From Albidovulum sp. (lineage in GTDB: Bacteria; Pseudomonadota; Alphaproteobacteria; Rhodobacterales; Rhodobacteraceae), in assembly GCF_008933605.1 (NCBI RefSeq), contig NZ_WBUS01000015.1, positions 1 through 41,770 of the forward strand: a stretch of 41,770 bases of DNA. The letters run 5' to 3'. How positions within the stretch are numbered: position 1 is the first letter of the stretch; the number at the start of each line of letters is the position of its first letter. This document shows, in pieces, positions 23,265 to 30,821 of the stretch. Position numbers and translations under genes: made by a program. The notes beneath the pieces are model-generated. The model was not told the origin of the DNA, made no database searches, and saw only the letters and a list, made by a program, of their open reading frames with translations.

Positions 23265-24012
23265 GATGGGTGAACCTAGGGTGCTTCGCGCGGGAATGCA
23301 AAGCGCGCTCCGCCTCCTCTTTCCGCCGCAGTGCATCTCCTGCGGCGAACCCACCGCGAGCGATTTCGGTCTCTGCGGCGAGTGCTGGCGGCAGACGCCC
23401 TTCATCTCGGGGCTCGTCTGCGACCGCTGCGGCACGCCGCTTCCCGGCGAGGAAGAGGGGCGGGCCGAGTATTGCGACGACTGCCTCATCCTTGCCCGGC
23501 CCTGGGAAAGGGGTCGGTCGGCGCTCGTTTACCGGGACAACGGCAGGAAGCTTGTCCTGGCCCTGAAGCATGGCGACCGGCTCGACCTGGCCCGGCCCGC
23601 CGGCGCCTGGCTGCATCGCGCGGCGCAACCCATCCTGCGCGACGGCATGCTCGTCGCGCCGGTCCCGCTGCACTGGGCCCGGCTCTTCCGCAGACGCTTC
23701 AACCAGTCGGCGATCCTGTCGAAGGCGCTGGCCCGGGTGGCGGGACTCGACCATTGCCCCGACCTCCTGCTGCGCGCGCGGCGGACGCCGAGCCAGGACG
23801 GGCGCGACCGTGACGGACGCTTCGCGAACGTTGCCGGGGCAATCCGCGTGCATCCGCGCCGCCGCGGCCGGATGGTGAACCGGGACGTGCTTCTCGTCGA
23901 TGACGTGATGACCTCCGGCGCGACGCTTGCCGCGGCAGCGGAGGCCTGCCTCGCCGCCGGTGCCGCCTCCGTTTCGGTTGTGACACTGGCGCGCGTTGCC
24001 AAGGATTCCTAA
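23263..24012 (+). CDS. ComF family phosphoribosyltransferase-fold protein
   Basis: A 249-residue ComF-family protein: an N-terminal zinc-ribbon-like part (LLFPPQCISCGEP, GLCGECW, CDRCG, YCDDC) followed by a type-I phosphoribosyltransferase domain with the PRPP motif DVLLVDDVMTSGATL. In naturally competent bacteria ComF is needed for DNA uptake; here no other competence gene is visible, and its role is uncertain. Possible starts are 23263, 23266 and 23296; I use 23263 since GGCGG sits seven bases upstream. Its start overlaps that of the divergent methyltransferase by two bases; the 23296 ATG would leave 31 bases between them. Confidence 0.85.
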   Translation: MMGEPRVLRAGMQSALRLLFPPQCISCGEPTASDFGLCGECWRQTPFISGLVCDRCGTPLPGEEEGRAEYCDDCLILARPWERGRSALVYRDNGRKLVLALKHGDRLDLARPAGAWLHRAAQPILRDGMLVAPVPLHWARLFRRRFNQSAILSKALARVAGLDHCPDLLLRARRTPSQDGRDRDGRFANVAGAIRVHPRRRGRMVNRDVLLVDDVMTSGATLAAAAEACLAAGAASVSVVTLARVAKDS

Positions 24013-24023
24013 ATCCCTATAGT
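23996..24023 (+). promoter_or_regulatory. Sigma-70-type promoter of the grxC operon
   Basis: TTGCCA, a 16-base spacer and TATAGT, the -35 lying inside the comF 3' end. Expected start near 24030 and a 24-base leader before the TTG start of the glutaredoxin gene. Confidence 0.55.
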
Positions 24024-24053
24024 CACGGCGACTTTCGGATAGAGGCCAGTTCC

Positions 24054-24311
24054 TTGCCCCGCATCGAGATCTACACCACGCCCTGGTGCGGCTATTGCCT
24101 CGCCGCCAAGCGCCTTCTGGAGGCGAAGGGCGCCGCCTACGTGGAGACGGATGTCTCCCGCGATCCTGCCATGCGGTCCGAGATGATGCAGCGTGCCAGC
24201 GGCCGCCGGACCGTGCCGCAGATATTCATCGGCGAACGCCATGTCGGCGGAGCGGACGATCTTCACGCACTCGACCGGGCCGGCAAGCTCGACCTGCTGC
24301 TTGCGTCCTGA
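24054..24311 (+). CDS. grxC: Glutaredoxin 3
   Basis: An 85-residue dithiol glutaredoxin, reduced by glutathione and supplying electrons to reductases. The active site is TTPWCGYCLAAKRLL, a CxxC motif of the Grx type (Cys-Gly-Tyr-Cys), followed by the glutathione-binding TVP and GGADDL elements. Length and strand pattern match GrxC. The start is TTG (24054) with AGAGG about nine bases upstream; no in-frame ATG is present at the right place. It is the first gene of a tight operon with the nitrilase gene (4-base gap) and the MarR regulator (1-base gap). Confidence 0.93.
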   Translation: MPRIEIYTTPWCGYCLAAKRLLEAKGAAYVETDVSRDPAMRSEMMQRASGRRTVPQIFIGERHVGGADDLHALDRAGKLDLLLAS

Positions 24312-24315
24312 ACCG

Positions 24316-25146
24316 ATGCGCGCAGCCCTCCTCCAGCTTTCGGTGACGGACGATCCGGCGGAAAACCTGCCGGTGACGCTCGCACTTGTGCGCGAGGCGG
24401 TGGCGGGCGGCGCGGGGTTCGTCCTGACGCCCGAGGTGACCAATTGCATCTCGTCCGACCGCGCCCACCAGCACGCGGTGCTGCGGCACGAAGATCAAGA
24501 CGCGACACTCGCGGCGCTCCGGGCGGAAGCTGCGGCGCGGGGCATCTGGCTTCTCGTCGGCTCGCTCGGGCTGCTGACGCACGACGCAGACGGACGCTTC
24601 GCCAACCGTTCTTTCCTCGTCGCGCCCGATGGCGGCATCGCGGCGCGCTACGACAAGATCCACATGTTCGACGTGAACGTGTCCGAGACCGAGCAGTACC
24701 GCGAATCGTCCGGATACCGGCCGGGGACCCGGGCGGTTCTGGCCGAGACGCCTTTCGCGCGCATCGGCCTCACCGTCTGCTACGACGTGCGCTTCCCGCA
24801 CCTCTACCGCCGGCTCGCACAGGCCGGGGCGCAGGTCCTCACGGTGCCGGCCGCCTTCAACGACACGACCGGCGCGGCGCACTGGCATTCGCTTCTCCGC
24901 GCCCGGGCGATCGAGACCGGCGCCTACGTGCTCGCGCCCGCCCAGACCGGGACCCACGCCGCCCATAACGGACGTCCCCGGCGCACCTACGGCCATTCGC
25001 TTGCGGTCTCGCCCTGGGGCGAGGTCCTCGTCGATGCCGGAACCGAGGTAGGCGTGAGCTTCGTCGATCTCTCGCTCGCCGAGGTGGACCGTGCACGCGC
25101 GCGGGTGCCCTCGCTCGGCCATGACCGCGACTTCGAGGGGCCGTGA
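24316..25146 (+). CDS. Carbon-nitrogen hydrolase, probable deaminated-glutathione amidase
   Basis: A 276-residue nitrilase-superfamily hydrolase with the Glu-Lys-Cys triad: LTPEVTN (Glu near residue 43), YDKIHMFDV (Lys near 115) and LTVCYDVRFPHLYR (Cys near 156). The CYDxRFPELYR-type motif places it near the Nit1/Nit2 branch. Nit1 removes deaminated glutathione, a side product; Nit2 is an omega-amidase. Position directly after a glutaredoxin gene favours a glutathione link, but this is inference. Start ATG 24316, four bases after the grxC stop; the track start is inside grxC. Confidence 0.9.
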   Translation: MRAALLQLSVTDDPAENLPVTLALVREAVAGGAGFVLTPEVTNCISSDRAHQHAVLRHEDQDATLAALRAEAAARGIWLLVGSLGLLTHDADGRFANRSFLVAPDGGIAARYDKIHMFDVNVSETEQYRESSGYRPGTRAVLAETPFARIGLTVCYDVRFPHLYRRLAQAGAQVLTVPAAFNDTTGAAHWHSLLRARAIETGAYVLAPAQTGTHAAHNGRPRRTYGHSLAVSPWGEVLVDAGTEVGVSFVDLSLAEVDRARARVPSLGHDRDFEGP

Positions 25147-25147
25147 G

Positions 25148-25588
25148 ATGTCGGATGGAAACGAACCGCTCGCCGTCGCGCTCTTCTCGGAAGTGTTCAT
25201 GGCCGACCAACTCGTGCGGAACCGCATCAGCCGGGCCCTGCCGAAGGGGATGGAGCTAAGCCACTTCGCGGTGCTGAACCATCTTGCCCATCTGAACGAC
25301 GAGCGTTCGCCCGCGCAGCTTGCCGACGTGTTCCACGTGACCCGCGGCGCGATGACCAACACGCTCGCCAAGCTGGAATGGGCCGGGCACGTCCACATCC
25401 GCCCCGACTGGGACGATGCCCGGCGCAAGTTCGTCTCGATCAGCCCGGCCGGCCGGTCGGCGCGGGATGCGGCGCTTGCGGCGATCGCGCCCGTGGTCGG
25501 TGACGTGGTCCGCTCGGTCGGTGCCGACCGGGTCCGTGCGGTCCTTCCGGTCCTGCGGGAGATCCGCCTTCGGCTTGGCGAGGACTAG
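25148..25588 (+). CDS. MarR family transcriptional regulator
   Basis: A 146-residue winged-helix protein. The DNA-binding unit is [15 protein letters not shown] followed by [30 protein letters not shown], a typical MarR helix-turn-helix, and wing [19 protein letters not shown]. Such proteins form dimers on palindromic operators and respond to small ligands. The start is ATG 25148, one base after the nitrilase stop, so it is the last gene in the grxC operon. It ends overlapping the convergent ubiG stop by four bases. The target is unknown; no obvious palindrome was found near the grxC promoter by eye. Confidence 0.9.
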   Translation: MSDGNEPLAVALFSEVFMADQLVRNRISRALPKGMELSHFAVLNHLAHLNDERSPAQLADVFHVTRGAMTNTLAKLEWAGHVHIRPDWDDARRKFVSISPAGRSARDAALAAIAPVVGDVVRSVGADRVRAVLPVLREIRLRLGED

Positions 25589-26331
25589 GCGCGCTTCATG
25601 CCCGCCATGACATAGTTCACCGAGAGGTCGCGATCCGAGATCGTCCAGGTCCAGGCAACCGGGTTGAAGACGAAGCCCTTGCCGTCGACCGGGTCAAGCG
25701 CCGCACCCCGCAGGAAGCCTTCAAGCTCCGCCGGCGTGATGAACTTCGCCCAGTCATGCGTGCCCTTGGGCAGCCAGCGCATCACCCACTCCGCGCCGAC
25801 GATCGCCATCATGAAGCTCTTGGGATTGCGGTTGATCGTGGAGGCGACGATGAGCCCGCCGGGCTTCATCAGCGTCTGGCAGGTTGCAAGGAACGCCTGC
25901 GGATCGGAGACATGCTCGACGATTTCCATGGCAAGGACCACGTCAAAGATCTCGCCCGCCGCTGCCAGCGCCTCGGCAGTGGTGTGGCGGTAGTCGATGT
26001 CGAGCCCCTGCTCCGCGGCGTGGATGCGCGCGACGGGGATGTTCCGCTCGGCCGCGTCCGCGCCGAGGACCTGCGCGCCGAGCCGGGCCATCGGCTCGGA
26101 CAGAAGCCCGCCGCCGCATCCGATGTCGAGGATGCGCAGCCCCGCAAAGGGGGTCGGTGCCTTCAGGTCGCGCCCGAACTCGGCCGCGATCTGGGCGGTG
26201 ATGTAGCCGAGCCGGACCGGATTCATCATGTGCAACGGCCGGAACTTGCCATGCGGGTTCCACCACTCGGCGGCCATCGCTTCGAATTTTGCCACTTCGG
26301 CGGGATCGACCGTGGATGTCGCGGACTGCAT
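25585..26331 (-). CDS. ubiG: Ubiquinone biosynthesis O-methyltransferase
   Basis: Carries out both O-methylation steps in ubiquinone synthesis. The 248-residue protein has the family start [29 protein letters not shown] loop [18 protein letters not shown] near residue 70, and segments [20 protein letters not shown] and [12 protein letters not shown] characteristic of UbiG/Coq3. Start ATG 26331 has GGAGAG close upstream. It shares its short upstream region and a symmetric TATA element with the divergent pip gene. Confidence 0.96.
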   Translation of the reverse strand: MQSATSTVDPAEVAKFEAMAAEWWNPHGKFRPLHMMNPVRLGYITAQIAAEFGRDLKAPTPFAGLRILDIGCGGGLLSEPMARLGAQVLGADAAERNIPVARIHAAEQGLDIDYRHTTAEALAAAGEIFDVVLAMEIVEHVSDPQAFLATCQTLMKPGGLIVASTINRNPKSFMMAIVGAEWVMRWLPKGTHDWAKFITPAELEGFLRGAALDPVDGKGFVFNPVAWTWTISDRDLSVNYVMAGMKRA

Positions 26332-26381
26332 GCGTCTCTCCGTCTGGGGCGTCGGACCCGTGGCGGTCCTGAATCTTTGCG

Positions 26382-26389
26382 CTATATAG
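26382..26389. promoter_or_regulatory. Palindromic -10 element between ubiG and pip
   Basis: CTATATAG reads the same on both strands. TATATA can serve as -10 for pip (start site predicted near 26395, at the ATG) and for ubiG (start near 26376, 45 bases before its ATG). Neither side has a convincing -35 hexamer. Confidence 0.45.
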
Positions 26390-26396
26390 TTGAAGC

Positions 26397-27377
26397 ATGG
26401 ACCGGATCGCAGGGCAAAAGCGCACCAGCGTCACTCTCTACCCGCAGATCGAGCCCTTCGATCAGCGTTTCCTCGATGTCGGTGACGGCCATACGCTATA
26501 TGTCGAGCAATGCGGCCGGCCCGATGGGCTTCCGGTCGTGGTGCTTCACGGCGGACCGGGTGGCGGCTGTTCGCCGGCCATGCGGCGCTATTTCGACCCC
26601 GCGGCCTATCGGATCGTCCTCTTCGACCAGCGCGGCTGCGGCCGGTCACGCCCGCACGCCAGCGTCGAGGCGAACACCACCTGGCACCTCGTCGCCGACA
26701 TCGAGCGTATCCGCAAGCTCCTCGGGATCGAGGACTGGATTGTCTTCGGCGGAAGCTGGGGTGCGACGCTGGCACTGGTTTATGCGCAGACCCATCCGGA
26801 CCGTGTGCGCCACCTTGTCCTGCGCGGCGTGTTCCTCATGACGGAAGGCGAGCTTGCCTGGTTCTACGGCGGCGGTGCCGGCGCCTTCTGGCCTGACCGG
26901 TGGAACGATTTCGCGCGGCTGATTCCGCCGGGCGAGCAATACGACATGATCGCCGCCTACCACCGGCGGCTGTTTTCGGGCGACCTGATGACCGAAACGC
27001 GATTCGCCCGTGCCTGGGCGGGGTGGGAGAATGCGCTCGCCAGCATCGAACAGGACGGTGTGGCGGGCGACGCACCGGCGGACTACGCCCGCGCCTTCGC
27101 CCGACTTGAGAACCACTACTTCATCAACAAGGGCTTTCTCGATACTGACGGCCAGATCCTGCGCGACCTGCCGAAGATCGCGGATGTGCCGGGAACGATC
27201 GTGCAGGGCCGCTACGACATGATCTGCCCGCCCGTTTCCGGATGGACACTGGCGCGGCACTGGAAGCGGTCCGACCTGCGCATCGTCCCCGCTGCGGGCC
27301 ACGCGTTGTCGGAACCGGGGATCTCGGCGGAATTGCTGCGCATAATGGACGGTTTGAGAACCCAGCGAAGCGGCTGA
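26397..27377 (+). CDS. pip: Prolyl aminopeptidase (proline iminopeptidase)
   Basis: An alpha/beta-hydrolase of peptidase family S33 that removes N-terminal proline. The 326-residue protein has the oxyanion/family motif [32 protein letters not shown], the nucleophile elbow [10 protein letters not shown] (Ser near residue 119), Asp in GRYDMICPP near 273 and His in AAGHALSEP near 301. The initial ATG lies about eight bases downstream of TATATA, too close for a normal leader, so its mRNA may be leaderless; GAAG directly ahead of the ATG is badly placed as RBS. Confidence 0.95.
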   Translation: MDRIAGQKRTSVTLYPQIEPFDQRFLDVGDGHTLYVEQCGRPDGLPVVVLHGGPGGGCSPAMRRYFDPAAYRIVLFDQRGCGRSRPHASVEANTTWHLVADIERIRKLLGIEDWIVFGGSWGATLALVYAQTHPDRVRHLVLRGVFLMTEGELAWFYGGGAGAFWPDRWNDFARLIPPGEQYDMIAAYHRRLFSGDLMTETRFARAWAGWENALASIEQDGVAGDAPADYARAFARLENHYFINKGFLDTDGQILRDLPKIADVPGTIVQGRYDMICPPVSGWTLARHWKRSDLRIVPAAGHALSEPGISAELLRIMDGLRTQRSG

Positions 27378-27395
27378 GGCCGAGAGGAGGCGGAA

Positions 27396-27854
27396 TTGCA
27401 GATGACCACTTTCCTCGGCTTCCTCGGCGCCTGTATCACAGCGGCCGCGACGGGCATGATCTTCCAGCCGGGCGTCTGGTACCGGAACCTCCGGAAGCCG
27501 ACCTGGACCCCGCCGGCCTGGGTCTTTCCGGTGGTCTGGACGATTCTCTATCTCCTGATGGCCCTCGCCGCCACGCGCGTGGCGGCCCTGCCAGGCAACG
27601 GCACTGCGCTGGCGCTCTGGGCCTTCCAGATCGCACTCAACACGCTCTGGACGCCGGTCTTCTTCGGCGGGCACCATATCCGAGCGGGTCTTGTGGTCAT
27701 CGTGCTCCTGTGGCTCGCCGTGGCGCTGACGATCCTGGCCTTCTGGGCATTGGACTGGATCGCGGCACTGATGCTGGTGCCCTATCTCGTCTGGCTGAGC
27801 CTGGCCACAGCTCTCAACTTCACCATCTGGCGCGCCAACCCGACCGGCAGCTGA
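27396..27854 (+). CDS. tspO: TspO/MBR family protein
   Basis: A 152-residue integral membrane protein of the tryptophan-rich sensory/translocator family with five predicted helices. Typical signatures are WYRNLRKPTWTPPAWVFPVVWTILY and ALNTLWTPVFFG and LNFTIWRANP. In Rhodobacter TspO modulates tetrapyrrole-dependent gene expression, and hemH is 5 kb away, but functional ties in this genome are inference. The TTG at 27396 has AGGAGG at ideal spacing; ATG 27402 (two codons in) is at long spacing but possible. The gene follows pip by 18 bases. Confidence 0.93.
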   Translation: MQMTTFLGFLGACITAAATGMIFQPGVWYRNLRKPTWTPPAWVFPVVWTILYLLMALAATRVAALPGNGTALALWAFQIALNTLWTPVFFGGHHIRAGLVVIVLLWLAVALTILAFWALDWIAALMLVPYLVWLSLATALNFTIWRANPTGS

Positions 27855-27872
27855 GCGCGGCGTACTCTTTCC

Positions 27873-27901
27873 TTGCAACGCCGCCGGCCTTCGCCTATAT
27901 G
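27873..27901 (+). promoter_or_regulatory. Sigma-70-type promoter of the rimP-nusA-infB operon
   Basis: TTGCAA, 17-base spacer and TATATG, both close to consensus. Expected transcription start about 27908, giving a leader of roughly 86 bases before rimP that contains a terminator hairpin. Confidence 0.6.
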
Positions 27902-27955
27902 CGGGTTAACAGCGCGGCTGCGGGGTCCAAACCCGCAACCCACCGGGAAAGATCG

Positions 27956-27979
27956 ACGGGCCGCTCTGGCCCGTTTTTT
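27956..27979 (+). terminator. Intrinsic terminator in the rimP-nusA leader, possible attenuator
   Basis: ACGGGCC, loop GCTCT, GGCCCGT, then a run of six T: a seven-base perfect stem with T tract, 15 bases before the rimP ATG and about 50 bases after the predicted start site. An upstream hairpin GCGGG/CCCGC (27920-27936) precedes it, and GGTCC (27924) could pair with GGGCC (27958) as an alternative fold. A terminator there would reduce transcription of the whole operon. Confidence 0.65.
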
Positions 27980-27993
27980 GTTGCTTGGAACCG

Positions 27994-28563
27994 ATGACCG
28001 ACCTCATCGCAAAGACCGCCATCGACCGGCGCCTGGCCGAGATCGTGACCCCCGCCATCGAGGGCCTGGGGTTTGAGCTGGTGCGCATCCGGCTGATGGG
28101 TGGCCTGCACAAGACGCTGCAGATCATGGCCGACCGGCCCGAGGGCGGGATCGACGTGGACGACTGCGGGCGCATTTCCATCGCCGTGTCGGCCGTGCTC
28201 GACGTCGAGGACCCGATCGAGGACGCCTATACGCTCGAGGTCTCCTCGCCCGGCATCGACCGGCCGCTGACGCGGCTGAAGGACTTCGACGCCTGGAAGG
28301 GCTACGAGGCGCGGATCGAGACCGAGGAGATGATCGACGGTCGCAAGCGATTCAAGGGGCGTCTCGCCGGCACGTCGGGCGACGAGGTCCTGATCGAAAT
28401 CGAGGAAGGCACCATCGGCCTCAGGTTCGACTGGCTCGCCGACGCCAAGCTCGTGCTGACGGACGAGCTAATCACCGAGATGCTGCGGCAGAAGAAGGCC
28501 ACGGAGCACGTGGACGATGCCGCGTTCGACCATATCGAAGAAGACACTCCCGAGGAGGACTGA
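27994..28563 (+). CDS. rimP: Ribosome maturation factor RimP
   Basis: Cytosolic 30S assembly factor. The 189-residue protein has two small alpha/beta domains: the N-terminal domain with [14 protein letters not shown] and the second with [28 protein letters not shown], whose [10 protein letters not shown] is the family hallmark. A C-terminal acidic tail follows. I use ATG 27994 (GGAA three bases upstream is weak); TTG 27985 in the track gives three more residues. First gene of the nusA operon; the nusA ATG directly follows the rimP stop. Confidence 0.93.
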   Translation: MTDLIAKTAIDRRLAEIVTPAIEGLGFELVRIRLMGGLHKTLQIMADRPEGGIDVDDCGRISIAVSAVLDVEDPIEDAYTLEVSSPGIDRPLTRLKDFDAWKGYEARIETEEMIDGRKRFKGRLAGTSGDEVLIEIEEGTIGLRFDWLADAKLVLTDELITEMLRQKKATEHVDDAAFDHIEEDTPEED

Positions 28564-30168
28564 ATGGCAATCACCTCTGCCAACCAGCTGGAACTGCTGC
28601 AGACGGCCGAGGCCGTCGCGCGCGAGAAGATGATCGACCCCGCCCTCGTCATCGAGGCGATGGAGGAGAGTCTCGCCCGTGCCGCGAAGTCCCGCTACGG
28701 CTCGGAAATGGACATCCGCGTGAAGATCGACCGCAAGACCGGCCGGGCGAACTTCACCCGCGTGCGCACCGTGGTCGAGGACGACGCGGTGGAGAACTAC
28801 CAGGCGCAGCTGACCGTGGCGCAGGCGAAGCAGTATCTTGCCGATCCCAAGGTCGGTGACGAAATCGTGGACGAGGTGCCGCCGGTGGACCTTGGCCGCA
28901 TCGCCGCGCAATCCGCCAAGCAGGTGATCCTGCAGAAGGTGCGCGAGGCCGAGCGCGACCGCCAGTTCGAGGAATTCAAGGACCGCAAGGGCACGATCAT
29001 CAACGGCGTAGTCAAGCGCGAGGAATACGGCAACATCATCGTCGACATCGGCCGGGGCGAGGCGATCCTGCGGAGAAACGAGAAGATCGGCCGCGAAAGC
29101 TACCGCCCGAACGACCGCATCCGCTGCTACATCAAGGATGTCCGCCGCGAACCGCGCGGGCCGCAGGTCTTCCTTTCCCGGACCGATCCGCAGTTCATGG
29201 CGGAACTGTTCAAGATGGAAGTGCCGGAGATCTACGACGGCATCATCGAGATCAAGGCCGTCGCCCGCGATCCGGGGTCGCGCGCCAAGATCGGCGTCAT
29301 CTCCTACGACAGTTCCATCGACCCCGTCGGCGCCTGCGTCGGCATGAGGGGCTCGCGTGTGCAGGCCGTGGTGAATGAGCTTCAGGGCGAGAAGATCGAC
29401 ATCATTCCGTGGAACGAGGACCAGGCGACGTTCCTCGTGAACGCGCTGCAGCCCGCCGAGGTTGCCAAGGTCGTCATCGACGAGGAGGCCGGCAAGATCG
29501 AGGTCGTGGTCCCTGACGAGCAGCTTTCGCTCGCCATCGGTCGGCGCGGCCAGAACGTCCGCCTCGCCTCGCAGCTGACCGGGCTCGACATCGACATCCT
29601 CACGGAAGAGGAAGAAAGCCGGCGCCGTCAGGCCGAGTTCGCCGAGCGGACAAAGCTCTTCATGGATGCGCTCGATCTCGACGAGTTCTTCGCCCAGCTC
29701 CTGGTTTCGGAAGGCTTCACCAACCTCGAAGAGGTGGCCTATGTCGACATGGACGAGCTTCTTTCGATCGAGGGCGTGGACGAGGCCACCGCCGAGGAAC
29801 TTCAGGCCCGCGCCCGGGACGTGATCGAGGAGCAGAACCGCAAGGCGCTGGAAAACGCCCGGGCGCTCGGCGTCGAGGACAGTCTGGTGAACTTCGAGGG
29901 GCTCACCCCGCAGATGATCGAGGCCCTGGCGCAGGACGGCGTGAAGACGCTCGAGGACTTTGCGACGTGCGCTGACTGGGAGCTGGCCGGCGGCTGGACC
30001 ACCGTGAACGGCGAGCGGGTCAAGGACGAGGGCCTCCTCGAGAAGTTCGACATGAGCCTCGAGGAGGCGCAGCACCTTGTGATGACGGCACGTGTCCAGC
30101 TCGGCTGGGTCGATCCGGCCGAGCTTGAGGCCGGCGAAGAGGCCGAAGACGAGGAGGCCGAGGCCTGA
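28564..30168 (+). CDS. nusA: Transcription elongation/termination factor NusA
   Basis: Binds RNA polymerase and nascent RNA, promoting pausing, termination and antitermination. The 534-residue protein has the N-terminal polymerase-binding domain (residues 1-130), an S1 domain (about 135-200, [20 protein letters not shown]), two KH domains ([42 protein letters not shown]) and two C-terminal helix-hairpin-helix acidic repeats, as in E. coli NusA and unlike the shorter Gram-positive protein. GGAGGA lies 4-9 bases ahead of its ATG. It may regulate the leader terminator upstream of rimP. Confidence 0.97.
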   Translation: MAITSANQLELLQTAEAVAREKMIDPALVIEAMEESLARAAKSRYGSEMDIRVKIDRKTGRANFTRVRTVVEDDAVENYQAQLTVAQAKQYLADPKVGDEIVDEVPPVDLGRIAAQSAKQVILQKVREAERDRQFEEFKDRKGTIINGVVKREEYGNIIVDIGRGEAILRRNEKIGRESYRPNDRIRCYIKDVRREPRGPQVFLSRTDPQFMAELFKMEVPEIYDGIIEIKAVARDPGSRAKIGVISYDSSIDPVGACVGMRGSRVQAVVNELQGEKIDIIPWNEDQATFLVNALQPAEVAKVVIDEEAGKIEVVVPDEQLSLAIGRRGQNVRLASQLTGLDIDILTEEEESRRRQAEFAERTKLFMDALDLDEFFAQLLVSEGFTNLEEVAYVDMDELLSIEGVDEATAEELQARARDVIEEQNRKALENARALGVEDSLVNFEGLTPQMIEALAQDGVKTLEDFATCADWELAGGWTTVNGERVKDEGLLEKFDMSLEEAQHLVMTARVQLGWVDPAELEAGEEAEDEEAEA

Positions 30169-30191
30169 TATGGGCCTCGGAGGATCGCCAT

Positions 30192-30821
30192 ATGACCCGC
30201 GGTGGACGCGACACGGATAAGGACGGGCCGGAGCGGCGCTGCATCGTCACGGGTGACGTGCAGCCCAAGGCCGGACTCGTGCGTTTCGTCGTGTCGCCCG
30301 AGGGCATGGTGGTTCCCGATCTCGCCGGCAAACTGCCCGGCCGCGGCATCTGGGTGACGGCTGACCGGACCGCGATCGAGACCGCGGCGAAGAAGGGCCT
30401 CTTCTCCCGCGCCGCCCGTATGCCGGTCACCGTGCCCGAGGGTCTGGCCGATCTCGTCGAGGCCGGCCTGGCGCGGCGCGTGGTCGATCTTGTTTCCCTG
30501 GCACGCAAGGCGGGACTTGCCGTTGCGGGGTTCGAGAAGGTCAAGGGCTGGCTTGCCGACGGCAAGGCCAAGGTCCTTCTTCAGGCCTCGGACGGTTCTG
30601 ACCGCGGCAAGGGAAAGCTCTGGACGCCGCAGGGCGGGCGCTGGTTCGGCTGCCTGACTTCGTCCGAGCTCGGTCTGGCCTTTGGGCGAGATAGTGTGAT
30701 ACATGGCGCGCTCGGCGCTGGCGGACTCTCCCAACGTGTTGTAGAGGAAGCCGCGAAACTGTCGGGCTTGCGCGCGGCAATCGGCGGAACGGACGCCGGG
30801 AAGGATACGAAGACGGCATGA
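30192..30821 (+). CDS. YlxR-like RNA-binding protein fused to an L7Ae-type domain
   Basis: A 209-residue protein with two domains. The first (residues 1-80) is YlxR/DUF448: [20 protein letters not shown] and [12 protein letters not shown]. The second is L7Ae-like RNA-binding, near residue 95 onward ([34 protein letters not shown]). In Firmicutes the corresponding genes are separate (ylxR and ylxQ) in the same nusA-infB position; YlxR there is an RNase P modulator. Fusion is usual in alphaproteobacteria. Starts 24 bases after nusA and overlaps infB start by ATGA. Confidence 0.9.
   Translation: MTRGGRDTDKDGPERRCIVTGDVQPKAGLVRFVVSPEGMVVPDLAGKLPGRGIWVTADRTAIETAAKKGLFSRAARMPVTVPEGLADLVEAGLARRVVDLVSLARKAGLAVAGFEKVKGWLADGKAKVLLQASDGSDRGKGKLWTPQGGRWFGCLTSSELGLAFGRDSVIHGALGAGGLSQRVVEEAAKLSGLRAAIGGTDAGKDTKTA

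Noticed and set aside
27920-27940. tRNA T-arm-like hairpin GCGGG/CCCGC with a 7-base loop upstream of rimP
   Set aside because: In E. coli an initiator tRNA gene precedes rimP, so I looked, but there is no D arm, anticodon arm or acceptor stem and the loop does not fit the TTC consensus.
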